Origin: RGIG3009 sp045595445
GTDB taxonomy: Bacteria; Bacillota; Clostridia; Oscillospirales; Acutalibacteraceae
Length of the DNA: 27,673 nucleotides
NCBI GenBank assembly: GCA_045595445.1
Contig: JAZOAK010000027.1
Span: 1-27,673 of the forward strand
Direction of reading: 5' to 3'
Shown here: positions 16,248 through 23,128 of the stretch, piece by piece
Layout of the letters: each line of letters opens with the position of its first letter
Numbering within the stretch: position 1 is the first letter of the stretch
Made by a program: the position numbers and the translations under genes
The notes under the pieces: model-generated
The model's input: the letters and a program-made list of their open reading frames with translations, nothing else
What the model was told of the DNA's origin: nothing
The model's database searches: none

Positions 16248-16339
16248 ATTATGTCCCTTCCTTCGCCCTCAATCATTGGACGAAAAAACGCACCGAAATT
16301 CTCAGTTATTTGCCAAAATTCCTATTTTTATCCAACTCC

Positions 16340-16368
16340 ATTATAGCGTATCGGCGAATGAGACACAA
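16340..16368 (-). promoter_or_regulatory. Promoter of the sigma factor operon
   Basis: Minus strand: TATAAT at 16340-16345 and TTGTGT at 16363-16368, with 17-bp spacing, about 95 bases before the GTG start. A GGGTG/CACCC hairpin (16371-16384) lies just upstream. Confidence 0.65.
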
Positions 16369-16413
16369 GGGGGTGCCGACACCCTCGCGATGTTTGAAAA
16401 GGACGAGTAAAAA

Positions 16414-16450
16414 AAGACCGCCCGAGCGCATCCTGCGTTCGGGCGGTCTT
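16414..16450 (-). terminator. Terminator of the DUF6440 gene (duplicate of 11299-11335)
   Basis: A 17-bp stem with a TCC loop, followed by TTTTTTTACTC on the minus strand. The core CCGCCCGAGCGCATCCTGCG and its right arm are the same as in the terminator at 11299-11335. Confidence 0.92.
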
Positions 16451-16452
16451 GC

Positions 16453-16629
16453 TTATTTTACAACAGGAGTGACGACCGGTTTACCGTCTTTATCCAGCAG
16501 CACCGTCATGCCGCCGGCATACCCACTTTGACGGTACAGATAATGGACGCCCGTTTCTTTATCCACCCAAACTTCCATCGAGCCCATGCCTTGTGTGTAT
16601 ACTTTTTCAAACCGTTTCTCTTTTGCCAT
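16453..16629 (-). CDS. DUF6440 family small protein
   Basis: A 58-residue protein with the pattern RFEKVYTQG, VWVDKETGVHYLYRQSG, YAGGMTVLLDKDGKPV. This is the conserved core of DUF6440, a small family widespread in Firmicutes and of unknown function. The residues form short beta-strands, and there is no signal or membrane segment. The ATG at 16627-16629 is preceded by GGAGG nine bases away. It has a plausible promoter of its own at 16662-16690 and a strong terminator right after the stop, so it is a single-gene unit between the sigma operon and the AT-rich region. Confidence 0.88.
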   Translation of the reverse strand: MAKEKRFEKVYTQGMGSMEVWVDKETGVHYLYRQSGYAGGMTVLLDKDGKPVVTPVVK

Positions 16630-16661
16630 GTGTTTCGCCCTCCATCATCGGTGTTGAATAT

Positions 16662-16690
16662 AGTGTAACATAAAAACGGGAGAGGGGCAA
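16662..16690 (-). promoter_or_regulatory. Promoter of the DUF6440 gene
   Basis: Minus strand: TACACT at 16662-16667 and TTGCCC at 16685-16690, with 17-bp spacing. Confidence 0.55.
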
Positions 16691-16704
16691 GGGTTGGTGA
16701 AATA

Positions 16705-16817
16705 TTCGGCGATGCCGAAAGTGAAATGAAATAAATCCACTCACGACCGCAGGCATTTCACACGCCAAAGGCGTATTTCACGCACGATCACAAATCCCGC
16801 AAGGGATTTATTTCGTT
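16705..16817. repeat. Chain of small hairpins joined by ATTTCAC
   Basis: It contains TTCGGC/GCCGAA (16705-16719), GTGAAATG paired with CATTTCAC (16721-16728/16754-16761), ACGCC/GGCGT (16762-16774) and AAATCCC/GGGATTT with a GCAA loop (16792-16809). ATTTCAC recurs between them. This type of modular hairpin string occurs between genes in GC-rich Clostridia; its role is unknown. It marks the change from GC-rich to AT-rich DNA. The rest of the gap (16859-16977) holds only a weak CACG/CGTG hairpin. Confidence 0.65.
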
Positions 16818-16858
16818 GAAAAAGAAAAGACACGCATATAGCGTGTCTTTTCTTTTTC
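16818..16858. terminator. Perfect 18-bp bidirectional terminator-like hairpin
   Basis: GAAAAAGAAAAGACACGC and its exact reverse complement flank ATATA. A-rich and T-rich ends on both sides make it work in either direction. It would end the minus-strand transcript of the small gene at 16978-17286. Confidence 0.9.
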
Positions 16859-16977
16859 TGGGAGTTTTGAACTTAATGACACGAATAAAACGTGCCTGAA
16901 AGCTGAGGATTTTCTTTATTATAGAGGTATCCTATTGTTTTTGCAACCTTTATATTACGTAAATATTCTCTCCAACG

Positions 16978-17286
16978 TTAATCAACATTAGGATAACGCC
17001 ACAAAGCACCGATAACAATCGCAAGGCTATCAATCGTGTAATTCAACTGAAATAACCAAAGTTCACTATATTTATTATATACTTCTTTCAAAAGTTCTTG
17101 GGTATTCCCACAAGCAATAATTTTGCTGTTAAGACTTTCTAATTCTTTCTCAAAGTCACAAAGATAATCAATTACATCATTCAATGAAAACTGTTCGTTA
17201 TATATTTCACACTTATCTTTACCTGTTTGCAAGTTTTCTATAATGGTTTTTAAATTCTTACACTCATCATTCAAGTTTGTTTTCAT
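16978..17286 (-). CDS. Hypothetical protein, about 102 residues
   Basis: I do not recognise a family. The protein is mostly alpha-helical in appearance and rich in Asn, Lys, Glu and Leu, with CDFEKELESLNSKIIACG and a hydrophobic C-terminal stretch (LWLFQLNYTIDSLAIVIGALW) that could be a buried or membrane-associated helix. Starts at GTG 17301, ATG 17295 and ATG 17286 are possible. I prefer 17286 because the AGGTGG site is too close to the others. A promoter (TATAAT) lies just upstream and a strong hairpin terminator downstream, so it is probably a single real gene. The codon use is AT-rich like its recombinase neighbours. Confidence 0.6.
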   Translation of the reverse strand: MKTNLNDECKNLKTIIENLQTGKDKCEIYNEQFSLNDVIDYLCDFEKELESLNSKIIACGNTQELLKEVYNKYSELWLFQLNYTIDSLAIVIGALWRYPNVD

Positions 17287-17311
17287 TGTGAACATCACCA
17301 CCTATGTGATA

Positions 17312-17340
17312 ATTATAGCATAAAAGCGGTGAAGCCGCAA
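17312..17340 (-). promoter_or_regulatory. Promoter of the small hypothetical gene
   Basis: Minus strand: TATAAT at 17312-17317 and TTGCGG at 17335-17340, with 17-bp spacing. Confidence 0.55.
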
Positions 17341-17374
17341 TACCTCTTCACTCTTCACTATTACTTATTACTTT

Positions 17375-17465
17375 CCAAAAATCCCGAATGCGTTTTTTAG
17401 TGAAGAGTGAAAAGTGAAGAGTGAAAAAGTAAAATCCCGAACGCTCACGCATTCGGGATTTTTGG
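17375..17465 (-). terminator. Inverted repeats and terminator at the recombinase 3' end
   Basis: CCAAAAATCCCGAATGCG at 17375-17392 is an exact inverted copy of 17448-17465. A second, tighter stem (17431-17444 with 17448-17464, one mismatch) acts on the minus strand as a terminator followed by TTTTACTTTTTC. The recombinase stop codon (17445-17447) lies in its loop. GTGAAGAGTGAA repeats fill the middle, with an inverted copy at 17344-17360. Confidence 0.8.
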
Positions 17466-18917
17466 TGCACCTGAGCATTCTATAATCGAACCGTTTACCT
17501 CTTTTAGAGTTACGGTTTTGCTTGCTTCCTTATAATTAAATGTTATGACCAATTTGTCGTCGTAGAGATATACGGCATTTACAAAAATGTCAATCAGTCT
17601 TTGTTTGTGTTCCTTCGTTTCTAAACTCATGTTCTGAATATGCCTGAGCCATAATACTAAGCCCTCTTTCGTAATGGTGGGCTTCTTCATTTCTTCCTTG
17701 ATGAGCTTCAATTTAATCTCATCTCTTGTCTGCTCCAACTCAATCATTCTTTGTTTTGTGGTTGGAGTAATAATTCCTTCTTCTATTGCTCTAAGCAGAT
17801 TGTTCAGCGCGGTCTCTGTTTCGCTAAGCCGTTGTTTAAGTAGTTGTATTGCGGGATTTTCTTTCTTTGCATTCCTAAACACAATACCTGCAATATCCTC
17901 AATTACATTATCATCAATCATCATCTCATGGGTGTGTTTAACAACAATGTCTTCAATCCATTCTTTTTTAACCGTCTTTTTATCACAAGTGTGTTTGTAT
18001 TTAGCGTTGTTGCATTTGTAATATCGGTGGACCGTACCGTTTCGTGCGGTTCCGCTTTCACCGGTCATATATACACCGCATTTACCGCAAAACAGCTTTG
18101 TGGTCAGTAAGTAATCATCTTCGGCTTTATGTCTTGCTGTTGCTCTCTTATTCTTCGCACGCTCACGCTGCACCTTGTCAAATAACGCTTGGGGGACTAT
18201 CCTCGGTATGCCGTCCGGGTTAACAATATCTCGGAACTTGTATTCACCAATATACCTTCGGTTTTTCAGCATATCCGTTACAATATTAATGGTTATTTTC
18301 GTTCCGTGAGAAGTGGTAACACCTTTTGCATTTAGCATTTCCATAATCTCTTTTATTGTTTTACCATCCGCGTATGCTTGGAAAGCACCAACCACATACG
18401 GTGCTTTAACAGGATCCACCTCAAACATTTGGTCCTTGTTAATAACATAGCCGATAGGGACTGTACCGCCATTAAATTTACATTTTAGTGCATTCTCGGT
18501 CATACCTCGTGTAACTTTTTCGGAAAGTTCAACCGAATAGTATTCTGCATAACCCTCCAACATTGATTCAAGCAATATGCCTTCAGCGTTTTGTGATATT
18601 GTTTCCGTCGCAGAAACCACTTTAACATTATTCTTTTTTAATGTGTTTTTACAACGAGCCGAATCGTAACGGTTACGGGCAAATCGGTCGAGTTTCCAAA
18701 CGATAACTAGATTGAATTTCTGCTTATCGCTGTCCTTTATCATCTGTTGGAACGCCGGTCGATTGTCAGTCTTTGCCGATAATGCTCGGTCGATATAGGT
18801 ATCTATAATTGAAATTCCTTGCTTTTCGGCAAAAGCGTGGCATTCACGAAGCTGACCGTCAATACTTTCTTCGCGTTGGCTGTCTGAAGAATATCTTGCG
18901 TAAATAACTCCAATCAT
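17445..18917 (-). CDS. Large serine recombinase
   Basis: A 490-residue site-specific recombinase. The N-terminal resolvase domain begins MIGVIYARYSSDSQ with catalytic Ser10 and Arg8. WKLDRFARNRYDS supplies further active-site arginines. A recombinase domain follows (about 155-260, NGGTVPIGYVIN, KGVTTSHGTKITINIVTDML). A zinc ribbon comes next (CGKCG... CNN...C, about 300-335), then a coiled-coil segment (about 360-420). It would integrate or excise a mobile element through short att sites using a Ser-DNA intermediate. The ATG at 18917 overlaps the upstream XRE stop (ATGA), with GGAGG nine bases before it; a longer start inside the XRE gene has no support. The coding end is fused with its terminator. 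Confidence 0.95.
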   Translation of the reverse strand: MIGVIYARYSSDSQREESIDGQLRECHAFAEKQGISIIDTYIDRALSAKTDNRPAFQQMIKDSDKQKFNLVIVWKLDRFARNRYDSARCKNTLKKNNVKVVSATETISQNAEGILLESMLEGYAEYYSVELSEKVTRGMTENALKCKFNGGTVPIGYVINKDQMFEVDPVKAPYVVGAFQAYADGKTIKEIMEMLNAKGVTTSHGTKITINIVTDMLKNRRYIGEYKFRDIVNPDGIPRIVPQALFDKVQRERAKNKRATARHKAEDDYLLTTKLFCGKCGVYMTGESGTARNGTVHRYYKCNNAKYKHTCDKKTVKKEWIEDIVVKHTHEMMIDDNVIEDIAGIVFRNAKKENPAIQLLKQRLSETETALNNLLRAIEEGIITPTTKQRMIELEQTRDEIKLKLIKEEMKKPTITKEGLVLWLRHIQNMSLETKEHKQRLIDIFVNAVYLYDDKLVITFNYKEASKTVTLKEVNGSIIECSGAPKIPNA

Positions 18918-19276
18918 TCTTCCTTCACCTCCCGCAGCATCTGAGAAATTACCTCTTTCAGCTTTTCGTTGAACACAGTTCCGGGAGTAAAGCACATTGT
19001 CATTAATGCTTCCAGACCGCCATCCTTTTCAAGTGCTGATTTAATTGCCGGGTATTTTTGCATACCTTGCGGGTTGTCAGTTCTTCCAAAGATATAATCC
19101 AAGGATACATTAAAAAAGTCTGCATACCACAGTAGTTTTTGGAACGGTGGCTCGGCAACACCCATTTCATAGCGACCAATGGTCGCTTGTGTCGTCTCGC
19201 ACAATTCCGCTAACTGCTTTTGTGAATAACGTGCATTTACCCTTAGTTCTTTTAGTCGTTCTCCAACAATATTCAT
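18914..19276 (-). CDS. XRE-family repressor
   Basis: A 120-residue DNA-binding protein. A Cro/C1-type helix-turn-helix lies at about residues 5-60 (LKELRVNARYSQKQLAELCETTQATIGRYEMG), followed by the usual FFNVSLDYIFGRTD. The acidic C-terminal part probably dimerises. It overlaps the recombinase gene by four bases, so the pair forms one operon and this protein probably controls recombinase expression. A 13-bp palindrome lies inside its own promoter, which fits autorepression. The ATG has GGAGG nine bases upstream. Confidence 0.93.
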   Translation of the reverse strand: MNIVGERLKELRVNARYSQKQLAELCETTQATIGRYEMGVAEPPFQKLLWYADFFNVSLDYIFGRTDNPQGMQKYPAIKSALEKDGGLEALMTMCFTPGTVFNEKLKEVISQMLREVKEE

Positions 19277-19307
19277 ATTCTAATTCACCTCCAAATGATT
19301 TGTGTTT

Positions 19308-19336
19308 ATTATAACACATAAACGGTTTATAGTCAA
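19308..19336 (-). promoter_or_regulatory. Promoter with embedded operator for the XRE-recombinase operon
   Basis: Minus strand: TTGACT at 19331-19336 and TATAAT at 19308-19313, with 17-bp spacing. The palindrome ATAAAC-G-GTTTAT (19318-19330) fills the spacer exactly, so a bound XRE dimer would block polymerase. Confidence 0.82.
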
Positions 19337-19386
19337 TACGTAAAACAATTTTTATACACTCCATTTTCGTTAATAATTTTATTTAA

Positions 19387-19410
19387 CGGTACGGCAGTAC
19401 CGCCGTACCG
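19387..19410 (-). terminator. Hairpin after the small acidic gene
   Basis: A perfect 9-bp stem CGGTACGGC/GCCGTACCG with a 6-base loop, followed on the minus strand by TTAAATAAAATT, a weak T tract. It could end the small-ORF transcript and insulate the XRE promoter. Confidence 0.55.
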
Positions 19411-19418
19411 CTTATATC

Positions 19419-19583
19419 TTAATCTTCGTCGTCTGCCGAAGGTTCTCTCATCAATCTTTCAAACTCTTCTTTTCCAATGTCGCTTTCAATAAAACGCTCC
19501 ATCTCTTCCATCATGAACATAGCAAGAGAATTAAGCGCATCTTCGGGAACATCCGATTTAAAAACAATCTTAGGATCGCTCAT
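19419..19583 (-). CDS. Small acidic protein, 54 residues
   Basis: It begins MSDPKIVFKSDVPEDALNSL, continues with AMFMMEEMERFIESDIG and ends in acidic ADDED. About a quarter of the residues are Asp or Glu; there is no membrane segment. A near-perfect TAAGGAGG site lies eight bases before the ATG, strong evidence that it is translated. It lies between the two recombinase genes of the element, where excisionases or other small accessory proteins are often found, but it lacks the basic helix-turn-helix of an excisionase. Function unknown. Confidence 0.72.
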   Translation of the reverse strand: MSDPKIVFKSDVPEDALNSLAMFMMEEMERFIESDIGKEEFERLMREPSADDED

Positions 19584-19596
19584 GAGCTACACCTCC

Positions 19597-19650
19597 TTAA
19601 ATCTCATTACCTCCATTTCCGCCGGAGGCAGGCTTTGAAACATATAACAT
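19597..19650 (-). CDS. Possible 17-residue leader ORF
   Basis: ATG at 19648-19650 has TAAGGAG upstream. The 17 codons encode a Gly/Asn-rich peptide ending GGNGGNEI. The TAA stop is the first part of the TAAGGAGG site of the following acidic ORF, so the two would be translationally coupled. It could be a control leader; it is short enough to be chance. Confidence 0.35.
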   Translation of the reverse strand: MLYVSKPASGGNGGNEI

Positions 19651-19666
19651 ATAAATACTCCTTACA

Positions 19667-19689
19667 GGCGGTGGCAGGTTGCCACCGCC
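19667..19689. repeat. Perfect 10-bp hairpin
   Basis: GGCGGTGGCA and its complement flank GGT, between the integrase gene and the small ORFs. It is GC-rich in an AT-rich background, with no T tract on either side. The remaining bases to 19821 show nothing I can assign. Confidence 0.6.
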
Positions 19690-19821
19690 ATAAACTATAG
19701 GCAGATAAAACCGCCTAATCTTTACTTCCTTTGATTGTCCCTATATATCAATCCCGCATATTTTCGTCAGCAGGATATTGTAGTCAATTTAAAATATTCC
19801 TTCATAATTTTAATTAATAGC

Positions 19822-20775
19822 TTACTTTTTCTTCGGCTTATCAGCCAAGTAAATTCTTGTTACTTCGGTTCTGTGGTGACCTAAGTTTTCGCTTACAATC
19901 TTTCGAGCTTTCTTTGGTCTCTCTTGCAATGCTTCTTCATAGGTTCTTTGTGCATAGGTGTGTCTGAGACTGTGCCAAGAAATTGTTTCGGTTCTTTTCT
20001 TTTTACCGTCTTCACTTAAATCCTCACGGTTTTCTACCATAAAGTATTTTCTGTTATAGCTCATCCAGTTCTGCAACGAGCGTTTTTCCCGTTGTACGCC
20101 GCCCTTTTCGCTGCCTGAGATTAAGTAATCTCTTGGATATTTGCCTGAACACCTGGCATAGTTCAAATTATCGGTAATAATACTGCGTTGCTTTGCGCTT
20201 AAATCGATAGCCCTTGTCTGACCGCCTTTGCCTTTTATGACGAGCTGACCTGTTTTTAATGCAGACATAAGATATTCAACTCTCAGCGTGCAGATTTCTT
20301 CAAGCCTTAAACCAAATTCACTGGCAAAGTCAAAGCCAATAACCACGTCCTGTCGACCTTTTTCGATAGCCAACTGTCGTATACGGACAAGTTCTTTATC
20401 TAATAGTGAATGGTCTTTTACACCTGTCGCTCGTTTTGGTAGCGCCAACTTGCTATTAGGGGATAGCCTGTTCTTACTACCGGATTTTCTGTGGAAATAC
20501 CGTATGCCTGACAAATCGGATTGAATAGTCGCAGCAGAGTTGTTCTCTTTCAGGTGTTCCACATAGGCTTTGAAGTGCCGATCTTCCACGTTCTTAAAGT
20601 TTTGCAGACGAAAATTATCGGCTAAAAACTTACAGAACCTTTTTGTTGCTTCATAGTACCGAGCCCTTGTTTTAAAGCTAAGCTCATTGCTGTGCCTATA
20701 GATAGACTCGACTTGAGCAAGCAAGTTCTTATATAAGCCCGGATTTAGCACTGTAATATTATTAGAATCTGACAT
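19822..20775 (-). CDS. Tyrosine recombinase / phage-type integrase
   Basis: A 317-residue protein. The N-terminal SAM-like core-binding domain occupies about 25-100 (FKTRARYYEATKRFCKFL). The C-terminal catalytic domain has all expected residues: Arg157 (EFGLRLEE), Lys183 (IKGKGGQTR), His268 and Arg271 (WHSLRHTYA), His300 (LGHHRTEVT) and nucleophile Tyr309 (RIYL). It is probably active. It cuts and rejoins DNA to integrate or excise an element, or resolves dimers. The ATG at 20775 has AGGAGA nine bases upstream; a longer start twelve codons earlier has no such site. It lies on the same strand as the serine recombinase but with a separate leader region. Confidence 0.95.
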   Translation of the reverse strand: MSDSNNITVLNPGLYKNLLAQVESIYRHSNELSFKTRARYYEATKRFCKFLADNFRLQNFKNVEDRHFKAYVEHLKENNSAATIQSDLSGIRYFHRKSGSKNRLSPNSKLALPKRATGVKDHSLLDKELVRIRQLAIEKGRQDVVIGFDFASEFGLRLEEICTLRVEYLMSALKTGQLVIKGKGGQTRAIDLSAKQRSIITDNLNYARCSGKYPRDYLISGSEKGGVQREKRSLQNWMSYNRKYFMVENREDLSEDGKKKRTETISWHSLRHTYAQRTYEEALQERPKKARKIVSENLGHHRTEVTRIYLADKPKKK

Positions 20776-20864
20776 AGCAAACCGTCTCCTTTCTTCAAAA
20801 ATATATTTCAACGCAAGTGTAGGGACACGAACACTGCGTAAAAAATATGACTATTAACTACTAC

Positions 20865-20921
20865 TTATAAAGTGTTACTATTTGATAAATTCGATTTTAA
20901 GTTTTGCTTTTTCTGCATCAT
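20865..20921 (-). CDS. Possible 18-residue ORF upstream of the integrase
   Basis: ATGATG with AAAGG eight bases upstream, encoding a Lys/Asn/Ser-rich peptide. It might be an attenuator leader. There is no other support, and the surrounding 20776-20988 stretch shows no other gene. Confidence 0.25.
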   Translation of the reverse strand: MMQKKQNLKSNLSNSNTL

Positions 20922-20988
20922 CGTTTCAACCTTTCAAATAAGTAATCTTAATATTTACTTAGATTTTCTGATTTTTTAACTCAATCCA

Positions 20989-21017
20989 TTGATTTTTTGA
21001 TAAACTTTTGGTATAAT
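20989..21017 (+). promoter_or_regulatory. Promoter of the T-box/metG unit
   Basis: Plus strand: TTGATT at 20989-20994 and TATAAT at 21012-21017, with 17-bp spacing. Transcription would start near 21024, right at the T-box leader. Confidence 0.78.
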
Positions 21018-21023
21018 AACAAA

Positions 21024-21325
21024 CAATAGCAATGACGAGAAAGAGTAAGCAACTGAAACTTTTCAGAGAATCCCATCATCTTCGGATGTGCTGTGAATGG
21101 GTAAAGCGGATTTTGCCGAACATGGTCTCCGAGCTGCGTACCGAGCCTTTGGGTTAGGCTACGCCGGGGTCGCCCGTAATAGCGATAGAGTTTCGATAGA
21201 TCATTTCCTATCCGAACTTGATAAGGCTTGTTATCGTGAGAAACAAGTGAATTAGGGTGGTAACACGTGAGTTTTTCGCTCTCGTCCCTTGTACTATGTA
21301 TGGGGGGTGAGAGCGTTTTTATTTT
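21024..21325 (+). ncRNA. T-box riboswitch leader, probably tRNA-Met specific
   Basis: It begins with the T-box-like AATGACGAGAAAGAGTAAG, contains the AG-rich bulge and GCTG of stem I, and has the T-box core AGGGTGGTAACACG at 21254-21267. A terminator follows (stem 21277-21288 with 21302-21315, then TTTTTATTTT). The codon in the expected specifier position is ATG (21122-21124, context GAACATGGTC), matching the methionyl-tRNA synthetase gene behind it. Uncharged tRNA would stabilise the antiterminator and switch the gene on. The specifier assignment is by eye. Confidence 0.9.
21277..21325 (+). terminator. Conditional terminator of the T-box
   Basis: CGCTCTCGTCCC pairs with GGGGGTGAGAGCG, followed by TTTTTATTTT. 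The left arm overlaps the sequence the antiterminator would need. Confidence 0.88.
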
Positions 21326-21382
21326 GCAGATTTATCTGCACAGCAACTAAGTGTTACAACTATAAGAAATGAGGTACGAAAT

Positions 21383-22966
21383 ATGGAAAACATTATTGTA
21401 GGCGGAGCATGGCCATATGCAAATGGTTCGCTCCACATCGGGCACATAGCTGCCCTTCTTCCGGGTGATGTTCTGGCCCGTTATTTCAGAGCAAAAGGAA
21501 ATCGTGTATTTTATGTGTCCGGTAGTGACTGTCATGGTACTCCGATTACCATCAGAGCCAAGCAAGAGAATTCAACACCGGATGTAATCAGTGAGCATTA
21601 TCACAAAGAATTCTGCCAGGTGTTCGAGAAACTTGGCTTCTCATACGATCTGTATACCAAGACTTCAGATCCAAGGCATAAAGAATTTGTTTCGGAATTT
21701 CATAAGAGGCTATATAACAGTGATTATATAGAAGAAAGAACAGTAAAGCAGGCTTTCTGTCCTACTTGTAAAAAGGTGCTCACGGATAGACTGGTCATTG
21801 GTATTTGTCCTGCGTGCGGTTCTGCAACTCGTGGCGATCAATGTGATGTCTGCGGAGAAGTGTTAGATGCGGATACTGTTCTTGATGCAAAATGTGCTGA
21901 TTGTGGTACACCGCTATCTTTCGGAGAAACAACACAATTGTTTTTGCAAATATTAAAACTTAAAAATGAGCTCTGTGATTTTCTCGATGCCCATCCCTAT
22001 TGGCGTAAAAACGCTATTGCTTTTACAAAGAGATATATTGATGAAGGGCTCCGAGATCGTGCAATCACACGCGACCTTGACTGGGGCATTGACGTTCCCA
22101 AATCAGGATACGAGGATAAAAAAATCTATATATGGGCAGAGAATGTCCTTGGTTATTTGTCAGCCACATCTGTTCTGTGTAAAGAAAGAGGAATTGATTT
22201 CAAAGATGCATATGGAGCTGAAAGCCGTCACTATTATGTACACGGCAAGGACAATATACCTTTCCATACGATTATTTTACCTTCGCTTTTGTTAGCTCAC
22301 GGAGACGGATTGCGTTTGCCGGATGACATTATCTCAAGCGAATATATAACTCTTGAGGGAAGAAAAATATCTACCAGTCAAAATTGGGCAGTTTGGGCTA
22401 AGGATCTTGCGGAGGAATATAATCCGGATTCTATAAGATATTTCTTTATCGCTAATGGCCCCGAAAAACGAGACACCGATTTTTCTTGGAGAGAATTCAA
22501 AAAGCAAAACAACTCCGAGCTGGTAGGTGCTTGGGGTAACTTTGTCAATCGCACACTTGCCTTTGCGGTAAAATACCTTAATGGTGAGATATCTGATGTT
22601 ACAGTGGATGCTGATATCATTAAACATGTGAGACTGCTTTATGATTCTGTTGGATCAAAAATAGAGAAAGGCGCTTTCAAAGAAGCTCTTGAAGATATAT
22701 TTGAAGGCGTTCGTTTCGGCAACACTTACTATGATGCTAAGCAACCGTGGAAAACGAGGGTTGATAACATTGATGAATGCAAAGAAACTATTGCTGTATG
22801 CACTTATTTAATTGCCAACATTGCTAACCTGTTGCATCCGTTCCTGCCTTTTTCATCTCAAAAAGTATCTGGCTGGCTTGGTACTACTTTGCAATGGAAA
22901 GAACAAGAGGTATCCGCCAAGAGTATTCCGTCTGATATTTCTATACTCTTCTCAAAAATTGAATAA
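21383..22966 (+). CDS. metG: Methionyl-tRNA synthetase (short form, double zinc-knuckle type)
   Basis: A 527-residue class I synthetase that charges tRNA-Met. HIGH is at 18-21 in GSLHIGHIAAL. Four CxxC pairs (126/129, 142/145, 154/157, 171/174) form the double-knuckle zinc insertion typical of the E. coli/archaeal type rather than the usual Bacillus type. The KMSKS loop is replaced by KISTS (328-332) in LEGRKISTSQNW. The anticodon-binding helical domain occupies about 380-527; the C-terminal EMAP/Trbp tRNA-binding module is absent. GAGGT lies seven bases before the ATG. T-box control upstream and recombinases beside it suggest an acquired, possibly second, MetRS, perhaps giving resistance to a MetRS inhibitor (inference). 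Confidence 0.95.
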   Translation: MENIIVGGAWPYANGSLHIGHIAALLPGDVLARYFRAKGNRVFYVSGSDCHGTPITIRAKQENSTPDVISEHYHKEFCQVFEKLGFSYDLYTKTSDPRHKEFVSEFHKRLYNSDYIEERTVKQAFCPTCKKVLTDRLVIGICPACGSATRGDQCDVCGEVLDADTVLDAKCADCGTPLSFGETTQLFLQILKLKNELCDFLDAHPYWRKNAIAFTKRYIDEGLRDRAITRDLDWGIDVPKSGYEDKKIYIWAENVLGYLSATSVLCKERGIDFKDAYGAESRHYYVHGKDNIPFHTIILPSLLLAHGDGLRLPDDIISSEYITLEGRKISTSQNWAVWAKDLAEEYNPDSIRYFFIANGPEKRDTDFSWREFKKQNNSELVGAWGNFVNRTLAFAVKYLNGEISDVTVDADIIKHVRLLYDSVGSKIEKGAFKEALEDIFEGVRFGNTYYDAKQPWKTRVDNIDECKETIAVCTYLIANIANLLHPFLPFSSQKVSGWLGTTLQWKEQEVSAKSIPSDISILFSKIE

Positions 22967-23128
22967 GCTCAACAAAAATACTACAGAGAACATTTATTAT
23001 TTAAAATAATTAATATACAGCAATACTTGTCTGTGTACGAAAAATATATAAAATGAGGCATTTTCGTCAATAAATCGCATCAAGAATTCCTGACGAAAAT
23101 AATTCTGTGGACGAAAATTTTGTCCCCT

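Noticed and set aside
16378..16410. Remnant of a second aldo/keto reductase gene end
   Set aside because: A frame ending DTLAMFEKDE resembles the true DTLKDVAATFEKNE end at 6768-6809, but the match is only about ten residues and lies in the sigma promoter upstream region; probably chance.
18918..18995. Longer start of the serine recombinase
   Set aside because: The extra 26 residues overlap the XRE gene and do not resemble the family; the canonical start is MIGVIYARYSS.
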